Shown: positions 25,950 through 33,874 of the stretch, piece after piece
Layout: each line of letters starts with the position of its first letter
How positions within the stretch are numbered: the stretch's first letter is position 1
Origin: CAIJMU01 sp035530275
Lineage (GTDB): Bacteria; Spirochaetota; Spirochaetia; Treponematales; Rectinemataceae
DNA: 64,000 nt
Assembly (NCBI GenBank): GCA_035530275.1
Contig: DATKVC010000020.1
Coordinates: forward strand, 150,422-214,421
Direction of reading: 5' to 3'
The notes under the pieces: generated by a model
Told to the model about the DNA's origin: nothing
Databases searched by the model: none
The model's input: only the letters and a program-made list of their open reading frames with translations
Translations under genes and position numbers: made by a program

Positions 25950-27061
25950 GGCCGAGTCGACGCTGCGATGGCGCCGCGAGGACAGGAGAGGACCTCGTCC
26001 TCGATATCGATTCCCATACCCCCGAGGCCACCTAGATCGGCCATCACGGCGAGGGCTTCGGTAAGCCTCGCAACCTCAAGCCCCCTCCGAAAATCCACGG
26101 GATCCTCGGCCAGGGGATCGGTCCCATGGAGCGCGAGGCTGACAAAACGTTCGTAGGTAGAAAGGCTTTTCCCCGCCTTTTGCCCACGGGGGCTTGAACC
26201 ATCCTCCGAGACGATAGAGAGTTCGTCGCGAGAGACATCGTGATTGACCACGATATCGCCCAAGGTGCCTCTTATGCGGAACCCAAAGGCATCGATCGCG
26301 GATCGGGAGCCATAGGAGACCGAAAGCGTCGCTTCGACATTTCCGCAATCGAGAAGGGCCGATGCGTCCGATTCGGAACCTGCCGCGGGCCAGCCCTCGG
26401 CCGAAGATCGCCCCATGAATCGACGCGAGGAGGCGGCCTGGGGCATGGCGGAGCCGAACAGGAAGAGCATCGCATCGATGCAGTGGCTTGCGAGATCGCC
26501 CAAGACACCATGGGCAGATTGCTCCTCGTCCAAGCGCCATTGCCAGCGCGGCGTGGTTTTCCAGTTCCCCCAGCGGTCATTGTGCAGCCAATCTTGAAGG
26601 TAGAAAAACTCGGCCGTCTCGACGTGGCCAATCTTCCCCGAGTCTATGAGGTTTCGCGTAAGATCGAGAAGACCCCCGTTGCGCTTCGAAAAATTAACCA
26701 GGGCGTGAAGACCCGAGGCTTGGGCGGCTTGAAACATCGCTTCCGCCTCGGCGACCTTGCGAGCCATCGGCTTTTCGCAGAAGACAGCCAAGCCCCTCGA
26801 AAGGGCTGCGATGGAGGATTCGGCGTGCCAAAGATCTCGCGAGGATATGGCGACGGCGTCAGCGGTACCCGAGGCGGCTAGTTCCTCCACATCATGATAA
26901 ATGGTGGGTATGCCGGCCTTGACTGCCAGGCCGGCGGCGCGGCCAGGATCCCTGTCCACGACAGCGACAATGCTGACATCTTCGATCGCCGAAAATCGTC
27001 GCGCGTGATACTCGGCCATCGCGCCGGTACCGACAATGCCGATCCTGAGTCCCTTCTTCAT
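25946..27061 (-). CDS. Gfo/Idh/MocA family NAD(P)-dependent oxidoreductase
   Basis: A 371-residue oxidoreductase. The Rossmann motif GIVGTGAMAEYHARRF begins at residue 8, and CEKPMARK near 94 supplies the conserved catalytic lysine. DLASHCIDAMLFLFG near 195 is the family's catalytic helix with Asp and His. Family members oxidise or reduce sugars, inositols and sugar derivatives at secondary hydroxyls. The gene is coupled to the downstream TIM-barrel protein and lies 17 bp after a LacI regulator on the same strand. Confidence 0.9.
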   Translation of the reverse strand: MKKGLRIGIVGTGAMAEYHARRFSAIEDVSIVAVVDRDPGRAAGLAVKAGIPTIYHDVEELAASGTADAVAISSRDLWHAESSIAALSRGLAVFCEKPMARKVAEAEAMFQAAQASGLHALVNFSKRNGGLLDLTRNLIDSGKIGHVETAEFFYLQDWLHNDRWGNWKTTPRWQWRLDEEQSAHGVLGDLASHCIDAMLFLFGSAMPQAASSRRFMGRSSAEGWPAAGSESDASALLDCGNVEATLSVSYGSRSAIDAFGFRIRGTLGDIVVNHDVSRDELSIVSEDGSSPRGQKAGKSLSTYERFVSLALHGTDPLAEDPVDFRRGLEVARLTEALAVMADLGGLGGMGIDIEDEVLSCPRGAIAASTRP

Positions 27062-27078
27062 GCATTTCCCTCGCTAGC

Positions 27079-28341
27079 TCACCGCATCTCCGCGCCAGGC
27101 GGCTGCGGCAGCCCCGGTACCGATGGCGCCGGCCAAGTCGACAGGCCGCTTTCCCCACTTATCGGCGATGCCGGCCCGGGGCCTGTCGAAGTCGACAGGC
27201 CGCTTTCCCCACTCATCGGCGATGCCGGCCCGGGGCCTGTCGAAGTCGACAGGCCGCTTTCCCCACTCATCGGCGATGCCGGCCCGGGGCCTGTCGACTG
27301 ACGGATGACAAAGGAGGTGTCGAGCCATATTTGACGGGGCCAAGCGCCGATGCCTTCGAGAAAATCAATAAGAAGACCGGCTCCCGCGCGGCCCGATTCG
27401 GACACAGGGTTGTCCACCGTCGACAGAGGCGGCGTCAGGTCCTGGGCTGGAAAGAGATTGTCATAACCGATTACGGAGAGATCGCGTGGAACCGAGATCG
27501 ACTTGTCGGCGCAATATGAAAGGACGCCGAGAGCGGCCCGATCGGAGCTGGTCATCACCATGGAGGGCGGCTCTGGCCCCTCGAGGAGTCGTGCCGCGCC
27601 CCGCCAGCCCGACGTGCGCGAAAAATCGCCTTCAATTATTACGACTTCCATTCCGAACTCCGATGCGAGGGACTCGAAAGCTGCGAGACGATCGAGGGCG
27701 TTTCGAAAACGCCTGTCCCCCGTTATATAGCCCACCCTCCGGTGCCCCAGATTCCATGCGTGCGAAAAAGCCCTGCGCATTCCCGGTTGGGGCAGCGAAT
27801 CGACGGACGAAAGCCCCTCGTGATAGTTGTTGATGAGGACAAATGGCATGCCTGCCTCGATCAATTCCAGAAAAGGCTCGTAGTCCGAGGGAGTTACGGC
27901 GAAGATTAAACCATCGACGGCTCTCGACTTGATGAGCGAAAAGACATCCGCCATCTCGGTCTCCACCCTTGAGGGCACGATGGTGACTGGGTAGCCCCTT
28001 TCCGCAGCCCCCATGACGACACCATCGAGAAGGGCGGGAAAATAAGGGCGAGAAAAGGGTGGAAAAGATGAGTAGGTGGGGACGACGAGCCCGATGGTAC
28101 CCGAGCGGCTTCGCGCGAAGTTGGCCGCCTGCTTTGAGGGTATGTACCCGAGTTCGCTCGCGGCAGCCCGAACTTTTTCCTTGATAGCCTCGGTGATGAG
28201 AGGCGAATCGTTGAGGGCGCGAGACACGGTCGATTCGGCCACGCCCGCCCGCCGCGCCACGTCGGCGCGTGTTGGTCTTGCGATGATGAGCCTCCGGCCC
28301 CATAGTACCTCGAATCGCGGCGCGAAGCCCCCCCCTTCCAA
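27079..28341 (-). CDS. LacI family regulator with repeat-extended C-terminus and doubtful start
   Basis: A LacI/GalR regulator of up to 420 residues. The helix-turn-helix RADVARRAGVAESTVSRALN and a complete sugar-binding domain to LDTSFVIRQSTG are clear. After the normal end come three 18-residue repeats of GPGPASPMSGESGL type, encoded by a 54-bp tandem repeat. The only usable in-frame start before the helix-turn-helix is TTG at 28341, with no binding site. A well-spaced AAGGAGGG and ATG at 28357 lie one frame away, separated by a run of eight G at 28328-28335. It likely controls the coupled Gfo/Idh and epimerase genes. Confidence 0.82.
   Translation of the reverse strand: MEGGGFAPRFEVLWGRRLIIARPTRADVARRAGVAESTVSRALNDSPLITEAIKEKVRAAASELGYIPSKQAANFARSRSGTIGLVVPTYSSFPPFSRPYFPALLDGVVMGAAERGYPVTIVPSRVETEMADVFSLIKSRAVDGLIFAVTPSDYEPFLELIEAGMPFVLINNYHEGLSSVDSLPQPGMRRAFSHAWNLGHRRVGYITGDRRFRNALDRLAAFESLASEFGMEVVIIEGDFSRTSGWRGAARLLEGPEPPSMVMTSSDRAALGVLSYCADKSISVPRDLSVIGYDNLFPAQDLTPPLSTVDNPVSESGRAGAGLLIDFLEGIGAWPRQIWLDTSFVIRQSTGPGPASPMSGESGLSTSTGPGPASPMSGESGLSTSTGPGPASPISGESGLSTWPAPSVPGLPQPPGAEMR
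27137..27298 (-). repeat. Tandem repeat, 54-bp period, in the 3' end of a LacI gene
   Basis: Three 54-bp units start at 27137, 27191 and 27245 and differ by one or two bases. Each unit begins TCGACAGGCC and ends GGCCTGTCGA, so unit borders create 10-bp inverted arms two bases apart (for example 27180-27189 and 27192-27201). The frame is kept, giving three 18-residue protein repeats. The same design, a palindrome-bearing in-frame expansion at a gene's 3' end, occurs in ctaD. Confidence 0.9.
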
Positions 28342-28389
28342 AGCCGGCCACCCTCATGCACACCCTCCTTCTCTTCTTCGGCGCAGCCT

Positions 28390-28715
28390 GCAATTTCCCA
28401 GCGCCTCGCTCCCGAGCTCCCCGACGATATCGAAGGGAGATATGTCGGAATGGAGATACTCCAGAATCGCCTTGGTCTTCGCGACCATCTTGGCCTCGCT
28501 TATGACAATTCCTCTCGCGATCTCGTTGCCCGCGAAGAGGTTCTCGAAAACGCAGAGATCGGGGAAGAATCTAAATCAAGGTCGATTTCTCCGCGCCATT
28601 TTCGCCGCGGATGCAATGAATCTCGCCCCGACGCAGATCGAAATCGAAGCCCTCGAACAGCCGTTTCACGACCTGCGGCTCACGAGGCGGCGCACGGCCT
28701 TCCTCATCGAGGCTG
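28390..28715 (-). pseudogene. Remnant of a sugar ABC transporter ATPase
   Basis: Translation of the minus strand gives FDFDLRRGEIHCIRGENG followed by AEKSTLI and a stop, which matches the Walker A region of RbsA-type ATPases (GENGAGKSTLIK) with Gly changed to Glu. Past the stop another stretch reads FPDLCVFENLFAGNEI, then KTKAILEYLHSDISP and DIVGELG, matching the region after Walker A in the same family. There is no start codon, no ABC signature and no second domain, so this is a decayed fragment of a gene of about 500 codons. Its first bases overlap the stop of the upstream cupin gene. Nearest intact relative in the window is the ATPase at 44525-46009. Confidence 0.75.
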
Positions 28716-29915
28716 TCCGTATTTCCCCAGGTAGGGAACCACGTCGCTGTTGATGTCGGGCCCGAAGAATTTGATGATCTCCAGATCGGTCGAGCCGGTA
28801 TTTTGATAGATAAGGCCCTCGATCGCCCTGTCGTGCGATACGAGCAGTTCATCGGCCGCGAAATTGCCCGCTTCGACATCCAGGCTTCCGACCCTCCCCT
28901 TCCCCTTCCAAACGAGGAGGTTGTGGACCCCTCTTTCCTTCGCCAGGAATTTTCCGCCCGGTCTGACGACGAGCCGCTTGCCGGAATATTTGGTCGAATC
29001 GTAATAAATCCACTGTTCGATTCCGGCCGAGGGATCGGGGCTCGGAATCTCGACGGGCGGCGTGTGATGGTTCTCGTAGAACCAAGGATCGCCGTTCTCC
29101 GGCCACAGGAGCTGATCCAGGGCCGCGCGTTCGCCCTTCGCCGCCACTTCCTCGGGCGGGATGTCCTTGTATAGCAGGCTCTTCGATTGCCTCACTCCCC
29201 CGACCTCGGCCTGCAACACGCCCATCACGTCGGAGGATTCCTGCAACTCGATGGTCAGCGCCGTGCCGGGGGCGTGGAGAATGCCAGCCTGGAGGTGGAA
29301 TCCCTCGCCGGGGACGTTTAGGTAGGCGCGAGAAACGCTCAGGATGCCGTCGCCCTCCCATTTTTCGAGATAGGGAAGGAGGATCTCATATTGTCTGCCT
29401 TGCTCGACAATGTAGGGATGGACGCCGAAGAAGGTCTCGGGATGCCTGCCGACGTCCACTCCCGTCGGGAAATAATAGGATTCTTCCTTTGAATTGCGAC
29501 CAATCTTCCGAGCATCGGCGGTCGTCTGATGATAATGGAAGAATATCCTCGTATCGAAGTCATAGATCTTGGCAAGCCGGTCCAGTCCCCGATGCTTGGC
29601 CGCGTAACTCGCGCCCATGATGAGGGAGCCTGAGGCGGCCAGGGCATCTCTGAGGAGAATGTTCTCGCCTTCGATATCGAGAAAGGAGAGCCCCTCGTGG
29701 GGATGCCTGACAGCGTTGTCCGCCTCCGTTTCGGAAGCCAACCAGCGCTCGCAGATGAAACCGCGCCGGCCCACATTCAGGTCTTTCTCCGAAAGCCCCA
29801 GGCGCCTGCCTGGCTTGAGAAAATCTCTGGCTACCCAACTCGGTCTCAGCCTGAGCAACCCGTCCTTCGCGGCAAGTTCCTTTTCAAGAATCGCGGCCAG
29901 CATACCCGTCTCCAT
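28704..29915 (-). CDS. Cupin-fold, mannose-6-phosphate isomerase class I-like protein
   Basis: A 403-residue protein resembling type I phosphomannose isomerases and related sugar isomerase-like cupins. It has a possible metal site in IFFHYHQTTAD near 125, HPYIVEQGRQ, then GEGFHLQAGILHAPGTALTIELQESSD near 205, typical of the cupin core with His and Glu ligands, and a C-terminal second cupin with WIYYDSTKYSGKRLVVRPGGKF. The exact substrate is unknown. ATG 29915 follows GAGGAAG. It is second after the zinc dehydrogenase, probably in the same operon. Confidence 0.72.
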   Translation of the reverse strand: METGMLAAILEKELAAKDGLLRLRPSWVARDFLKPGRRLGLSEKDLNVGRRGFICERWLASETEADNAVRHPHEGLSFLDIEGENILLRDALAASGSLIMGASYAAKHRGLDRLAKIYDFDTRIFFHYHQTTADARKIGRNSKEESYYFPTGVDVGRHPETFFGVHPYIVEQGRQYEILLPYLEKWEGDGILSVSRAYLNVPGEGFHLQAGILHAPGTALTIELQESSDVMGVLQAEVGGVRQSKSLLYKDIPPEEVAAKGERAALDQLLWPENGDPWFYENHHTPPVEIPSPDPSAGIEQWIYYDSTKYSGKRLVVRPGGKFLAKERGVHNLLVWKGKGRVGSLDVEAGNFAADELLVSHDRAIEGLIYQNTGSTDLEIIKFFGPDINSDVVPYLGKYGQPR

Positions 29916-29988
29916 GTCACTTCCTCCTCGCATCGGTGCAGCCCTTGCCGCGCGGAGATCGCCGACGTTTTCCCCGCGCGAGCCGCCT

Positions 29989-31068
29989 TTAAAGGACGAT
30001 CTCGTATTTGATCGGGTTGCCTACGCGATTCCGAAGATCGACAATGGCCTTCGCCGCGTCCTTGAGCGGCGCCGTGTGGGTAATCAGAGGCTCGATGCTC
30101 ACCTGTTTTTCCTCGACGAGGCGGATGGTCTGGGGCCAAACGCCAGGGGCCAACCATGCGGAGCGGATCTGCTTATCCATCGTGTGAAAACTCAGCGAGG
30201 GAATCTTGAAACTTCCGTCGCCGTCGGGAAGGCCGAATTGTACGATGATCGAGCAATTCCCCCCGCAATCGACGGCCATCTCGAGAGCGGCATCGGGTCC
30301 CGCGGGGGTTATGAGCCTGTCCGCGAGCCTTCCTCCCCCCGCCTCCTGAATGGCCTTCTTGACGTCGGGAACGTAATATTTGGAGCTTTTTTCCCTGTCG
30401 TTGAAAACGAAATCGGCGCCAGCCTTCTTCCCGGCCTCCAGGCGGAAATCCCTCGTGCCGATGAGGGCCACCCTTCCCGCGCCATAGGCCTTTTTCGCGA
30501 GCTCCGTCATCCAAATGCCGATCGGCCCGGGACCGAAAACGGCAACGAACTGCCCCGGTTTGATATCGAGCCTATTCAAGCCGTTGACGGCGCAAGCCAG
30601 GGGCTCGATGCAGGCGCCGGCCGCATAGCTGACATTGTCCGGAAGCTTGAAGAGGCCCGTGTATTTGGAAACACAGTACTCGGCGAAGGCCCCGTTCACC
30701 GTGACGCCAGGAACGCTCCCATGCGAACACATGTGGGTGTTACCGGCGGCGCAGTCGGGGCAGGCATTGCAGAATTGAACGGGGTTGACTACAACGCGAT
30801 CGCCGGGCTTGAAGAGCCCGAGGGCCTTTGGCACCGAGCCGACCTCGACGACCTCGCCCGTGAACTCATGCCCCAGGACGAGTGGGCCCTTGCCCGTCGC
30901 CGTGCCCACCGGGCTCATGCCGAAATAATAAGAGACATCGGAACCGCAGATGCCGACGTTCTTTACCTTGATGAGAACATCGGTATCGCTGACCTTCGGC
31001 ACCGGTATTCTTTCGTAGATCATCTTTTCTTTTTCGTAGAAAACCTGCGCGTTCATCTGCTCGGCCAT
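29989..31068 (-). CDS. Zinc-dependent alcohol/polyol dehydrogenase (MDR family)
   Basis: A 359-residue medium-chain dehydrogenase. Catalytic zinc ligands are Cys in NVGICGSDVSY and His-Glu in LGHEFTGEVVEVG; the structural zinc has four cysteines in CNACPDCAAGNTHMC. The NAD-binding domain starts at VAVFGPGPIGIW. It resembles sorbitol, threonine and other polyol dehydrogenases, so it likely oxidises a secondary hydroxyl of a sugar alcohol or sugar derivative. AGGAGG precedes ATG 31068. It is the first gene after a strong promoter and operator-like dyad. Confidence 0.88.
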   Translation of the reverse strand: MAEQMNAQVFYEKEKMIYERIPVPKVSDTDVLIKVKNVGICGSDVSYYFGMSPVGTATGKGPLVLGHEFTGEVVEVGSVPKALGLFKPGDRVVVNPVQFCNACPDCAAGNTHMCSHGSVPGVTVNGAFAEYCVSKYTGLFKLPDNVSYAAGACIEPLACAVNGLNRLDIKPGQFVAVFGPGPIGIWMTELAKKAYGAGRVALIGTRDFRLEAGKKAGADFVFNDREKSSKYYVPDVKKAIQEAGGGRLADRLITPAGPDAALEMAVDCGGNCSIIVQFGLPDGDGSFKIPSLSFHTMDKQIRSAWLAPGVWPQTIRLVEEKQVSIEPLITHTAPLKDAAKAIVDLRNRVGNPIKYEIVL

Positions 31069-31152
31069 CCGGAACCTCCTGGGACTGCTTTCGACGGCAT
31101 TCTTCGACCTTTAGGTCGAAATTCATCGCGATTCCCACTTTTCCATTGATGT

Positions 31153-31163
31153 GGAACCGTTCC
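31153..31163. promoter_or_regulatory. Operator-like dyad downstream of the dehydrogenase promoter
   Basis: GGAAC-C-GTTCC is a perfect inverted repeat placed about 10-20 bases after the predicted transcription start, where a bound repressor would block transcription. The adjacent LacI gene upstream is the natural candidate regulator, and a similar AACCGGTTCC core lies ahead of that regulator's own gene. Confidence 0.45.
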
Positions 31164-31179
31164 CTTTTTTGTTTCCGGC

Positions 31180-31207
31180 AGTATAGCACGATGGCGTGGT
31201 CTGTCAA
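31180..31207 (-). promoter_or_regulatory. Sigma-70 promoter of the dehydrogenase-cupin operon
   Basis: On the minus strand a perfect TTGACA (31202-31207) is followed after 16 bp by TATACT (31180-31185). The leader to the dehydrogenase ATG at 31068 is about 105 bases. This is one of the two best consensus promoters in the sugar island. Confidence 0.75.
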
Positions 31208-31272
31208 TTTTTATTAACTTGAAGCATTTGCTCGAGAGCGGAAGCGGCTGGGCTTCCAGACGCATGAAGGCC

Positions 31273-32298
31273 CTAGAGCCTCGGCTCTTCGCCTATCCTC
31301 CTCGTCGACTCGCGCTCGATGAGCCATGGTTTCGCCATTTCCCGTACGGAACCCGGGCCGGATCCATCGACAATGCTCATCAACATGCGGGTGCCCGCTT
31401 CTATCATCTCGTTGAGAGGCTGATGAATGGTCGTGAGCGAGGGGACCACGATGGCCGAGATATCGATATCGTCGTAGCCGATGATCGAAACGTCCTCGGG
31501 CACGGAAAAACCGCGTCTCCTAAGCAGCCGTATCAGACGAAGGGCTTTTATGTCGTTTGACCCGAAGAAGGCCGTCGGTGGGTCGTCGGAGGCGAATATG
31601 TCCTCGCAGGCGATGCAGGTTCCCTCCGCCCACTCCTCCTCGCTTTGGGAAAGGATGAGGATGTCATCCCGCCCGATGCCCCGGTCGCGGCAGGAGGCCA
31701 TAAAGCCTTCCATCCTATGGCGCTCGGGAAGGGTGAGATCTGAGGTCGCGAAGGCGATCCTTCGATGCCCGAGGCCGAAAAGGTAGTCGGTCGCGAGCCT
31801 TGCGCCGTAAACATTGTCCAGGTTGACCATCGGGATGTCGTAGCCCTGTACTTCCCTATCGATCAGGACGACGGGGATCCCTTCCCGCGCGTGGAAATCG
31901 ATGATGTTCGTCGCGTCCTTGTCGCCGCCGATGCAGAGCAGGCCGTCGACCCTTCTGTACTTGACGCTTTCGAGCGCGCTTTTTTCGAGGGCAAGATTGT
32001 TATCCGCGTTGAAGATATCGAGACTGAATCCATAGCCGCGGAGAATTCTCTCGGCATACCAGCTGGCGTAGGCGTAATAGGGGTTCCGAATGTCCTGCAC
32101 GATCAGCGACACGGAATTGGAACGGTTTTGCGCGAGGTGTCGCGCGACCGCGTTGGGCTTGAAATTGAGCCTCTCAACGGCCTCGAGCACCCTCTTTTTA
32201 GTCTCGCCCGAAACGGGGCCGCTCGCGTTGAGAACGCGGGAGACCGTGCTTTTGGAGACTCCCGCAAAGCGGGCGATATCGATGATGGTCGAATGCAT
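31273..32298 (-). CDS. LacI family regulator
   Basis: A 341-residue LacI/GalR regulator beginning at ATG 32298, directly before the helix-turn-helix (STIIDIARFAGVSKSTVSR). The hinge helix region KPNAVARHLAQNRS and the periplasmic-binding-like sensor domain are complete to the C-terminus, ending with the family-typical acceptor strand. It likely binds a sugar or sugar phosphate and controls the downstream dehydrogenase-cupin operon and possibly itself. Confidence 0.9.
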   Translation of the reverse strand: MHSTIIDIARFAGVSKSTVSRVLNASGPVSGETKKRVLEAVERLNFKPNAVARHLAQNRSNSVSLIVQDIRNPYYAYASWYAERILRGYGFSLDIFNADNNLALEKSALESVKYRRVDGLLCIGGDKDATNIIDFHAREGIPVVLIDREVQGYDIPMVNLDNVYGARLATDYLFGLGHRRIAFATSDLTLPERHRMEGFMASCRDRGIGRDDILILSQSEEEWAEGTCIACEDIFASDDPPTAFFGSNDIKALRLIRLLRRRGFSVPEDVSIIGYDDIDISAIVVPSLTTIHQPLNEMIEAGTRMLMSIVDGSGPGSVREMAKPWLIERESTRRIGEEPRL

Positions 32299-32399
32299 AT
32301 GCCTGTCCCTTGCTCTCTCGCGCGGACCGAGTCCGAGCCCCCGGTGTATCAACTACCCGCTTCGGACCCTATCATGGGAAGCCTCGGGAAAGAAAGAAC

Positions 32400-32413
32400 T
32401 AAAACCGGTTCCA
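32400..32413. promoter_or_regulatory. Candidate LacI operator upstream of the LacI gene
   Basis: TAAAACCGGTTCCA matches a symmetrical LacI-type operator with central CG at 12 of 14 positions. It lies about 100 bp upstream of the LacI start at 32298, between that gene and the end of the preceding oxidoreductase gene, a place consistent with autoregulation. Otherwise the 237-bp gap shows nothing else clear. Confidence 0.4.
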
Positions 32414-32535
32414 TTTCCCTCACCCGATCCGCCCCCGCTTCTTATGGACTATTATCAGATCGTCGAGGCATCCCCCCGCTCTATGTCCCCCGATCGGAGA
32501 GGATCCGGTCGGACCCTCTCCGCAAAATAAGTGAA

Positions 32536-33774
32536 TTAGGTGCGTTTGGCTCTCAGCTCACCCTCGGCCTCCCTGATAGCCTGGAATGCCTTCGCGTAGA
32601 CCTTGTCATGGGTGGCGCAGCCCACGGGCTGCTGGCGAATCAGGAATTCGATGCAGTGGTCGCAGGCCGTGCACCACTTGATCTCCTTTTCCCTTCCCTC
32701 GACGAATTTGCGTGGAAGCTCCCCGTCCGCGAGCGACTGGCGGCCGATGGCGACCATGTCGGTCACATGATTTCGGATGTTACGGTTGGCCCAATACCAG
32801 AGACTATTCTCCTCGCGCTCTCGCGCCTGCAGCTGGTTGTGCCCATCGTTGAGGACAGAGTAGGCGGAACCGATGACGACGGTCTCTGGCTTGAGAACAT
32901 CGCGAACGTGTTTCTGGAAGGTGAAATGGAGATAGCAATCGTCCGGCACGTCTTTGTCGGGCTGGGAAAGCGCGAGGGTGATGGAGGGGCTGCCAGCCGA
33001 GACGATGATAAATTTCGCGCCCCGGTCCTCCATTCCTTTTACGAGGCTCAGAGACTCGGTAAGGTCCATGATCGGCGAATCGGGGCCGGCCGAGCCCTGG
33101 CCTCCGGGAAAGCCCTCCCAGATGGAAACCTTGGATCCAACTATGAAGTTCGGATCGTTGATGGCCTTGGCGATTCCCTCGTAGATGGCGTAGGTGAAGC
33201 GCGTCCTGTTGGCCCAAGAGCCGCCATACTTCCATTTGCGGTCGTTGTAGGGCCTCAAGATCTGGGAATCGAGATAACCGTGACAGTTCTTGAAATCGAC
33301 GCCGTCGGCACCGCAATCATGGGCTATCTTTGCGGCGGTGATGAACTGCTCGATGGCCTTGTCGATGTAGTCCTCGTCGACGAGCTCGCCTCCAAACCCG
33401 GGTAGGGGCTTTACGCAGACGCGTCGAGAGAAGCCAGGATGGCTGAGTTCGCCGGAATGGGTGAGCTGCCACACGAAGATTGTCTTGTCGTTGACCTTGC
33501 GCAGCTCGGTGACGAATTTCGCGAGCGCCTTCTGATTGCGCGGCATGACAGACAGTTGGTTCTTGCGGCTCCGCGAATCCCACTGCACGGTGATGGCCTC
33601 AAGATCCACCATCCCGGCCCCACCCTCGAAAAGCCTCCGATAGCGCGCGTAGGTCCTTTCGGTGGGGTTGCCCTCATCGTCGCCATCGCAGCATTCCATG
33701 GCGTTGATGACAAAGCGGTTTTGCGCGAGCTTCTTGCCGATTTTAATCGGCTGCAAGACTGGATCATCCTTCAT
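32536..33774 (-). CDS. NADH:flavin oxidoreductase-like protein with C-terminal cysteine cluster
   Basis: A 412-residue protein related to old yellow enzyme and 2,4-dienoyl-CoA reductase TIM barrels. QLTHSGELSHPGF and CHGYLDSQILRPYND followed by YGGSWANRTRF align with the FMN and substrate loops. The C-terminus carries CTACDHC and a fourth Cys in PVGCATHD, as in the iron-sulfur-binding linker of dienoyl-CoA reductases, but the second flavin domain is missing. Partner and substrate are unknown. It ends the gene run that starts with the ABC transporter. Confidence 0.8.
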   Translation of the reverse strand: MKDDPVLQPIKIGKKLAQNRFVINAMECCDGDDEGNPTERTYARYRRLFEGGAGMVDLEAITVQWDSRSRKNQLSVMPRNQKALAKFVTELRKVNDKTIFVWQLTHSGELSHPGFSRRVCVKPLPGFGGELVDEDYIDKAIEQFITAAKIAHDCGADGVDFKNCHGYLDSQILRPYNDRKWKYGGSWANRTRFTYAIYEGIAKAINDPNFIVGSKVSIWEGFPGGQGSAGPDSPIMDLTESLSLVKGMEDRGAKFIIVSAGSPSITLALSQPDKDVPDDCYLHFTFQKHVRDVLKPETVVIGSAYSVLNDGHNQLQAREREENSLWYWANRNIRNHVTDMVAIGRQSLADGELPRKFVEGREKEIKWCTACDHCIEFLIRQQPVGCATHDKVYAKAFQAIREAEGELRAKRT

Positions 33775-33874
33775 CGTCCACTCTCCTTCGGCCCGATCGG
33801 ACCGATGAAAAGTATCAACCCGATGATTCGACAGGTGAATACAAGAAAATGCAGCGAGTCTCCCTAGGAATTGG

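Noticed and set aside
27137..27298. CRISPR-like repeats at the end of the LacI gene
   Set aside because: Head-to-tail 54-bp units without spacers, read in frame as protein.
28450..28734. Small plus-strand gene of about 94 codons
   Set aside because: The opposite strand shows ABC ATPase remnants, which explain the open frame.
29617..31149. Long plus-strand open frame opposite the dehydrogenase and cupin genes
   Set aside because: Shadow frame with no motifs.
31765..33405. Long plus-strand open frame of about 546 codons
   Set aside because: It lies antisense to well-supported LacI and flavoenzyme genes; its composition is that of a shadow frame in GC-rich DNA.
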